From a virus: a stretch of 24,706 nt of DNA. A program made the translations under genes and the position numbers. Every line of letters begins with the position of its first letter. The stretch's first letter is position 1. The notes under the pieces were generated by a model. That model was not told the DNA's origin, searched no databases, and was given only the letters and a program-made list of their open reading frames with translations. Shown here piece after piece: positions 21,171 to 24,706 of the stretch. Location: positions 1 through 24,706 of the IMG/VR virus record IMGVR_UViG_3300037485_000422, one strand, 5' to 3'.

Positions 21171-21830
21171 CAAAGCCTTGCGTTCCGTGAGGCTTATTTT
21201 TTTTCCTTTATACATTCCTGCACCTTGTTTGTCAATTTCGCTAAATGGTAATATTGGAACAGTAATTTTGCAAGTTTTGTCTATTAGGTAAATGTATCTT
21301 AATTGATAACCTTTTAATTTTTCCCATTTATGAAATTCTTTTGACAAACCTAAATGAAATGCTTGCATAGATTGTATTACTTCATTTGTTTTTGGATTTA
21401 TCCTTAATTGTGAATTGTCTTTTATTTGTGTTAAACTAAATCCGCTTGCACGATATATTGTACCATCTCCGCTTTGTGTACCATCTGAAAAACTAACAAT
21501 CCATTTAATTTGTGGTGCATTTTTTTTAATTAATCTAATGCTTATTGCTATGCATCTGCTTTCAGAATACTTAGGTAAATACTCATCAAAAGCCATTCTA
21601 TTTAATTCTATAAACTCATTCCAACCCGTACCTGCAACTAAAGGACTTATTAAATCTTTACGCATACTACTACCATAAGACATAACACCATGCAATTGAT
21701 TATCTAAAAAGCAACCAAAATGTAAATTACTATTTGGAACTACCTTACCTGAATAATGATGTTTCTTTACAAATTCGTTAGCAATTTTTGAAGGTATTAC
21801 TTTAACGATTATTTCCTTTGCTCTGCCCAT
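21126..21830 (-). CDS. Mom-like DNA adenine modification enzyme
   Basis: A 234-residue GNAT-fold protein resembling phage Mu Mom, which turns adenine in DNA into a bulky acylated form that blocks many restriction enzymes. Conserved segments are KHHYSG (23-28), a VMSYGSS strand (49-55), ELNRMAF (75-81), IKWIVSFSDG (108-117) and GTIYRASGF (123-131). The ATG lies 22 bases inside the ParB-like gene. The final 15 codons overlap the antisense tRNA-like gene, and the C-terminal residues (SEVVESNADSKLDV) look like a tail shaped by that overlap. Whether it modifies phage DNA here needs chemical proof. Confidence 0.78.
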   Translation of the reverse strand: MGRAKEIIVKVIPSKIANEFVKKHHYSGKVVPNSNLHFGCFLDNQLHGVMSYGSSMRKDLISPLVAGTGWNEFIELNRMAFDEYLPKYSESRCIAISIRLIKKNAPQIKWIVSFSDGTQSGDGTIYRASGFSLTQIKDNSQLRINPKTNEVIQSMQAFHLGLSKEFHKWEKLKGYQLRYIYLIDKTCKITVPILPFSEIDKQGAGMYKGKKISLTERKALSEVVESNADSKLDV

Positions 21831-22414
21831 TGCATAATAATTAAATAAAGTGCATTTCCGTTCGTGTTTTCGTTTCCCATTGTTTCAGCATATTTATATT
21901 CTTCCGTTTGTTTAATATCTTCAATAGCGTTCTTTATTTGCTCCGCTTGTTCATCAGCAAGTGTAAAAGTCATTTGTTGAAAAGGTGCTTTGTCGCCTTC
22001 AGGTAAACTAAAATCAGTTCCTAATTCATCAGCGTTTAAATCAAAACCAATTAAATCTAATCCCCATTCGTCTAACTTTTCAGCATCCCATTCATTCGCT
22101 AAACTATCCCAGTCCCATTCACCAAAACCAACGTTATCTTTAATTAAAAACTCCGCTTTTTGTTCTTCCGTCCATTCGTCTGCTATAATAACGGGTATTT
22201 CTTTAAATTTTAACTCATTTAACGCTTTTAAACGCATATTGCCACCTAATACAACGTATTTATTATCTACGTCAGTAAAAACGATTAGAGGGCGTTTATT
22301 TAGCATGTCTGGAAACTCCTGTATAGACTTAACTAACTTTTGAAATTTTCCGTCTTTTATTACGCGTGGGTTCTTTGGGTTCGGCTTTACGTCCGATATC
22401 TTTACTAACTTCAT
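21809..22414 (-). CDS. ParB/sulfiredoxin-fold protein
   Basis: A 201-residue protein whose first 100 residues are a ParB-like N-terminal domain: SDVKPNPKNPR (7-17), VKSIQEFP, and the nucleotide-binding-loop motif GGNMRLKAL (57-65). No helix-turn-helix DNA-binding domain follows, so it is not a partition ParB; the C-terminal half is acidic and Gln/Asn-rich. In phages such proteins often sit with DNA-modification genes just before terminase, exactly as here. It may act as a nuclease or CTP-dependent switch; the sequence alone does not decide. Confidence 0.78.
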   Translation of the reverse strand: MKLVKISDVKPNPKNPRVIKDGKFQKLVKSIQEFPDMLNKRPLIVFTDVDNKYVVLGGNMRLKALNELKFKEIPVIIADEWTEEQKAEFLIKDNVGFGEWDWDSLANEWDAEKLDEWGLDLIGFDLNADELGTDFSLPEGDKAPFQQMTFTLADEQAEQIKNAIEDIKQTEEYKYAETMGNENTNGNALYLIIMQWAEQRK

Positions 22415-22554
22415 TTATCGTTTATTAATTGTCTAACTCCTTGCAATAGGTTGTAGTACTCGCTTATTGGTATTTCAATCTTAGTTTTATTCTTGTTTAG
22501 GTGTTTAGCTGAAATTGAATTTATAAAATCTATTACTTTTTGTGTTTTATCCAT
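22411..22554 (-). CDS. tiny hypothetical protein, 47 aa
   Basis: ATG at 22554 to TGA at 22411 gives 47 residues, basic and helical (MDKTQKVIDFINSISAKHLN at the start, YYNLLQGVRQLINDK at the end). Its stop overlaps the ParB-like start as ATGA, and its start overlaps the stop of the upstream gene by 8 bases; both junctions support it as a real gene. The function is unknown. Confidence 0.58.
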   Translation of the reverse strand: MDKTQKVIDFINSISAKHLNKNKTKIEIPISEYYNLLQGVRQLINDK

Positions 22555-22765
22555 TTTTCTTTCGTCTTTTTCTAGGTTCTTGCTTTGGTTCTTGTTCTAT
22601 TCCTGTGTAATTAATTGGCTCAGGTTCGAATATATACCCAAGTCCAATTGATTGATAATAGGAAAAGCGGGTAACGTCTAGTTTATCAACTATTATTCTT
22701 TGCTCACCCATGATTGAATTGTATTTTACAATCGTTTTGCCTTTATACTCGTCTTTAATTCTCAT
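22547..22765 (-). CDS. small conserved phage protein, 72 aa
   Basis: A 72-residue protein starting MRIKDEYKGKTIVKYNSIMG and ending in a basic tail (PRKRRKKNG). The opening resembles short proteins placed before terminase genes in Bacteroidota phages whose role is not known. A beta-type N-terminal region and a Glu/Pro/Gln linker before the basic tail are all that can be seen. It overlaps its upstream neighbour by 11 bases. Confidence 0.6.
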   Translation of the reverse strand: MRIKDEYKGKTIVKYNSIMGEQRIIVDKLDVTRFSYYQSIGLGYIFEPEPINYTGIEQEPKQEPRKRRKKNG

Positions 22766-23300
22766 GTTGTTTCTTAATTATAAGTAAATCGTTTTTTATT
22801 TCTCTAATCCAAAAGTGAGCAGTTGTAAATGGTAAATCAAAATATTTACCCATTGCTCTGGCTGTTGAATAACCTTTGTCATAGTATGCCTCAAATATTA
22901 ATAACTTAATTTTGTCATCAATGTTGTTTCTATAAACCTCAATACATGATTTGTGAAGTTGGTATTTACGTTCTAATTCTATTTTATCCTGTAAATCGGT
23001 GTTGTCTTCGGCTTCTTGTACGTTCGTGTTTTCAAAGGCTGTAATATGCTCATCTTTATTTGACTGGCTAGTATTCCAAATTATTTGTTTTTTTATCGTA
23101 TTAAACAGATATGCTTTCATTTGTTCTTCCGTCTTTATGTCAGTCTTCAATCCAACTAAATAAATATAGCTGTTATTAATTACCACGTCCGCAGTTATTC
23201 GGCTTTTCATACGCACTAAAAAGTAGTTAGTGTATTTTCGCACGTCTTCATAATGCTTCGACAGGTATTTATCAAGAATTGCTTTCAAACCAACTGACAA
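22755..23300 (-). CDS. sigma-factor-like protein, candidate late gene regulator
   Basis: A 181-residue protein with the plan of short phage sigma-like factors: a region 2-like helical half (TADVVINNSYIYLVGL at 36-51, EQMKAYLFNTIKKQIIW at 59-75), a charged linker, and a C-terminal helix-turn-helix (YSTARAMGKYFDLPFTTAHFWIREI, about 144-168, here split by residue order). It could recruit host RNA polymerase to late promoters; the gene just before terminase fits that. The start is uncertain: no in-frame ATG lies nearby, and TTG at 23300 (or 23288) is the best choice. The overlap with the upstream gene is 29 bases. Confidence 0.6.
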   Translation of the reverse strand: MSVGLKAILDKYLSKHYEDVRKYTNYFLVRMKSRITADVVINNSYIYLVGLKTDIKTEEQMKAYLFNTIKKQIIWNTSQSNKDEHITAFENTNVQEAEDNTDLQDKIELERKYQLHKSCIEVYRNNIDDKIKLLIFEAYYDKGYSTARAMGKYFDLPFTTAHFWIREIKNDLLIIKKQHEN

Positions 23301-23475
23301 AATCTTTAAACCAAACTCTACGCCTTACATTTGAACAAAAACACTCACCGTCTTTTTTCTTCGTTTTAAGCTCTTTAATCTTTTTCAGTCTATTGAGACT
23401 AACCTTTGAGTATTTCACCACCTCTGTGGCGTTAATAATCTCGTTTATTACTTCGAGTTCAGCCTGTTCAAACAT
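23272..23475 (-). CDS. small conserved phage protein with CxC motif, 67 aa
   Basis: I chose the ATG at 23475 (MFEQAELEVINEI) over the one at 23511, since the longer form adds 12 residues inside the upstream gene. A phage family I recognise ends in a similar C-x-C then basic/aromatic segment: here GECFCSNVRRRVWFKDFVSW (43-62). It may be a DNA- or RNA-binding protein, but the function is unknown. It lies between the small membrane protein and the sigma-like gene. Confidence 0.6.
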   Translation of the reverse strand: MFEQAELEVINEIINATEVVKYSKVSLNRLKKIKELKTKKKDGECFCSNVRRRVWFKDFVSWFESNS

Positions 23476-23702
23476 AAATCTATTATAAATGCTGTTAATG
23501 CGCCTAAACAAGCGAATCTAAAACTACCTGAAAATATTAAAATAGTCCAAAATGAAGAACATTTCCAACAACCTAAACTAGAATGTATGTAGTTTGATAG
23601 GTTTGTAATAGGGAACTGCCTGAAAATATGGTCAATAAACAACTGCAAAGGCTCAAAACTGACTAACCACCATGCAACCGCTAACAATAATACTAACTCC
23701 AT
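23448..23702 (-). CDS. small membrane protein with CxxC motif, 84 aa
   Basis: An 84-residue protein with hydrophobic segments at about 2-15 (ELVLLLAVAWWLVS), 49-60 (SSFWTILIFSGS) and 62-78 (RFACLGALTAFIIDLCL), so two or three membrane spans. Between them is GCWKCSSFW (Cys45, Cys48), the key mark of a small Bacteroidota phage membrane family I know only as hypothetical. The Cys pair faces a loop and could bind metal or form a disulfide. It sits in the early operon, not the lysis cassette. Confidence 0.62.
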   Translation of the reverse strand: MELVLLLAVAWWLVSFEPLQLFIDHIFRQFPITNLSNYIHSSLGCWKCSSFWTILIFSGSFRFACLGALTAFIIDLCLNRLNSK

Positions 23703-23710
23703 GCTTTTTT

Positions 23711-24046
23711 TTATGCTAAATTAAGCAATTTTATTTTATAGTTTTTTAATCTATATAAACCACAGGATAAAGTTTTTAAACGTTCAACGTATGGTGTTGG
23801 GTTTTTAGCTTTCATTACTATTCGAGAAAGTCCCTCAATCCGTGTTTCCATGCCCTCAATCATTTCTGTAACTCCGTCTAGTTTCATTTGATATTCGTCT
23901 TCATGTAGAACTTTTCCTTTGCCACAACATGACATACATTCGTAATCAATAGGGTTTTGTTCGTACGGTATTATCGTATCGTTTAAATCAATGGTTACGA
24001 ATCCCCAACCGTCACACTCTTCGCAGCTGTAAAATAAATCTTTCAT
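23711..24046 (-). CDS. DnaJ-type zinc-motif protein with coiled coil, 111 aa
   Basis: Two CxxCxGxG motifs, CEECDGWG (8-15) and CMSCCGKG (37-44), match the DnaJ cysteine-rich zinc-binding repeat. After them a long helix (about 50-100) rich in Met, Glu, Arg and Lys likely forms a coiled coil. DnaJ's J-domain is absent, so this is only the zinc module, as in several small phage proteins. It may help fold or bind partner proteins or nucleic acid. It is the second gene after the promoter at 24323-24316. Confidence 0.65.
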   Translation of the reverse strand: MKDLFYSCEECDGWGFVTIDLNDTIIPYEQNPIDYECMSCCGKGKVLHEDEYQMKLDGVTEMIEGMETRIEGLSRIVMKAKNPTPYVERLKTLSCGLYRLKNYKIKLLNLA

Positions 24047-24057
24047 AGTTTAAAATT

Positions 24058-24291
24058 TTAAAATCCGTATCTCATTACATCTTCATATTCTGCTAAAGTC
24101 ATTTGGTCAAAATGGTCTTGTGCTATATCTCCGTTAAGTTCAAACCGTGTTTTTCTAATTTCACGTTCTTTAGCTTCCGCTTTTTCAATATTGCGTATAA
24201 TCATTTTTAACGTGTTTCGTAAATGGTTTTCACCCATTAAATCAACATCAATCTTTTGACCTGTTTTAGTAGTCCAATAATACTTTCTCAT
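24058..24291 (-). CDS. small conserved phage protein, 77 aa
   Basis: The start is the ATG at 24291 (MRKYYWTTKTGQKIDVDLMG). An ATG at 24339 is in frame, but it lies upstream of the promoter -7 element (24323-24316) and would add an improbable leader peptide. The protein resembles a common phage family beginning with WTTKEGKKI-like motifs, with a helical middle (HLRNTLKMIIRNIEKAEAKER). The function is unknown. It is the first gene of its operon. Confidence 0.65.
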   Translation of the reverse strand: MRKYYWTTKTGQKIDVDLMGENHLRNTLKMIIRNIEKAEAKEREIRKTRFELNGDIAQDHFDQMTLAEYEDVMRYGF

Positions 24292-24315
24292 AATTTCTAA
24301 GTTTAATTGTTTATG

Positions 24316-24323
24316 CAAATATA
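24316..24323 (-). promoter_or_regulatory. promoter -7 element for the early leftward operon
   Basis: Minus-strand TATATTTG; transcription would begin about 24310 and reach the ATG at 24291. No TTG is seen 19 bases upstream. The segment TGTTATTCT (24338-24330 on the minus strand) lies just upstream and also occurs in the promoter at 2119-2090, so a shared regulator is possible. Confidence 0.55.
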
Positions 24324-24344
24324 ATAAAAAGAATAACATTAAAT

Positions 24345-24372
24345 AAAAAAAGCAGGATTTTTTACGTCCTGC
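24345..24372 (-). terminator. intrinsic terminator after the regulator gene
   Basis: In the leftward transcript GCAGGA (24372-24367) pairs with TCCTGC (24357-24352), followed by seven T (24351-24345). It is placed 8 bases after the stop of the regulator gene, so that gene's transcript ends here and a new one starts at the promoter just beyond. Confidence 0.78.
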
Positions 24373-24380
24373 CTTGTTGT

Positions 24381-24584
24381 TTACTGATTAAAGAATTTAC
24401 CTACCTTTTCAATCGTTTTTGTGCTTACATTTTTCTTGTAGTTTACAAACTTAAATAAGATAGGTTGGTTTATTCCGACTAACTTAGAAAATGCGTTTAA
24501 TGTTATTCCGTTTTTCTGTAAATAAGCATTAATCAAATTCCGCGTTACATCGTTTACGTTGCTTAGTATCTTACTTTCTATCAT
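24381..24584 (-). CDS. Cro/C1-type helix-turn-helix regulator, 67 aa
   Basis: A 67-residue protein consisting almost only of a Cro/C1 helix-turn-helix: helix 1 NLINAYLQKNGI, the helix 2-turn-helix 3 part LNAFSKLVGINQPILFKFVN (29-48), and a closing helix. It has no oligomerisation or cleavage domain, so it is Cro-like more than CI-like. Its ATG overlaps the stop of the upstream gene as ATGA, and it ends at a terminator, so it shares that transcript. It is the only visible candidate to bind the palindrome at 2100-2115. Confidence 0.72.
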   Translation of the reverse strand: MIESKILSNVNDVTRNLINAYLQKNGITLNAFSKLVGINQPILFKFVNYKKNVSTKTIEKVGKFFNQ

Positions 24585-24706
24585 AGGTTGCTTAAAAAGT
24601 CGTCAAATCCATTCTTTTGGGGTTGTTTAGCTGTTTCTTGAACTGGTTTAAAACTTAGACTTTGAAATTTACCTTTTGCTCCGTCTTTTACCCATGCTGA
24701 AACGTA
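24581..24706 (-). CDS. C-terminus of an unidentified protein (cut by window edge)
   Basis: The last 41 codons of a leftward gene that enters from the right edge. It ends with the acidic, hydrophobic tip GFDDFLSNL, reminiscent of the flexible acidic tails of single-strand DNA-binding and related replication proteins, after a polar linker (PVQETAKQPQKN). The upstream part YVSAWVKDGAKGKFQSLSF looks like the final strands of a beta barrel. A single-strand DNA-binding role is a reasonable guess and not more. The stop overlaps the next start as ATGA. Confidence 0.5.
   Translation of the reverse strand, partial: YVSAWVKDGAKGKFQSLSFKPVQETAKQPQKNGFDDFLSNL

Noticed and set aside
24292-24339. Longer start (MLFFLLYLHKQL...) for the gene at 24058-24291, which would look like a signal peptide
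   Set aside because: The promoter -7 element lies inside this stretch, so the mRNA would begin after the ATG at 24339.
1-24706. CRISPR array, insertion sequence or integrase
   Set aside because: No regularly spaced repeats with unique spacers, no transposase or recombinase motif, and no terminal inverted repeats were seen.

Overview
The window looks like part of the genome of a tailed, siphovirus-like bacteriophage (or prophage) of a Bacteroidota host, most likely a flavobacterium. The DNA is AT-rich, Shine-Dalgarno sites are mostly absent, and intergenic spots carry the Bacteroidetes sigma-A -7 element TAnnTTTG as TATATTTG, in several cases with a TTG about 19 bases upstream. I found nine TATATTTG copies by eye on both strands; six lie in the few percent of the window that is intergenic. 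The virion proteins also resemble families I know from flavobacterial phages. No integrase is visible. Both ends cut through genes, so the full genome is longer than the window.

Layout, following leftward (minus-strand) transcription from the right edge. 24706-22411: early or middle region with a small DNA-associated protein (cut by the edge), a Cro/C1-type regulator, a terminator and new promoter, then short overlapping genes: a DnaJ-type zinc-motif protein, a small membrane protein and a sigma-factor-like protein. 22414-19546: ParB-like protein, Mom-like DNA-modification enzyme, small and large terminase. 19516-9302: tail fibre, small virion proteins, tail tip and baseplate proteins, tape measure, tail terminator and neck protein. 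9305-8069: two related tail-chaperone candidates on the OPPOSITE (plus) strand with their own promoter. 8023-3196: protease-scaffold fusion, major capsid, tail tube, small conserved protein, portal and adaptor, with strong terminators after the capsid and tail-tube genes. 3199-2227: holin candidate, endolysin and a small basic protein, closed by a UUCG-loop terminator. 2119-785: a promoter with a palindromic operator candidate drives seven tiny overlapping genes. 773-670: promoter-like element, a pseudoknot-capable RNA and a terminator. 649-1: a small gene and the start of a replication-initiator-like gene carrying iteron-like repeats.

The virion genes follow roughly the usual siphovirus order when read left to right (portal, tail tube, capsid, protease, chaperones, neck, tape measure, tail tip, fibre, terminase), but nearly all are transcribed the other way. 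Terminase is therefore transcribed first and portal and lysis last. The sigma-like protein just upstream of terminase is a natural candidate for late control, and the ParB and Mom pair suggests modified phage DNA.

The least ordinary elements are: (1) a glycine-tRNA-like gene with its own promoter, antisense to the end of the Mom-like gene; (2) the pseudoknot, inner hairpin and terminator RNA at 670-761; (3) iteron-like repeats inside the replication gene; and (4) the inverted chaperone island. Three tiny genes (785-892, 1920-2066, 22411-22554) were recovered by reading the gaps between larger genes.
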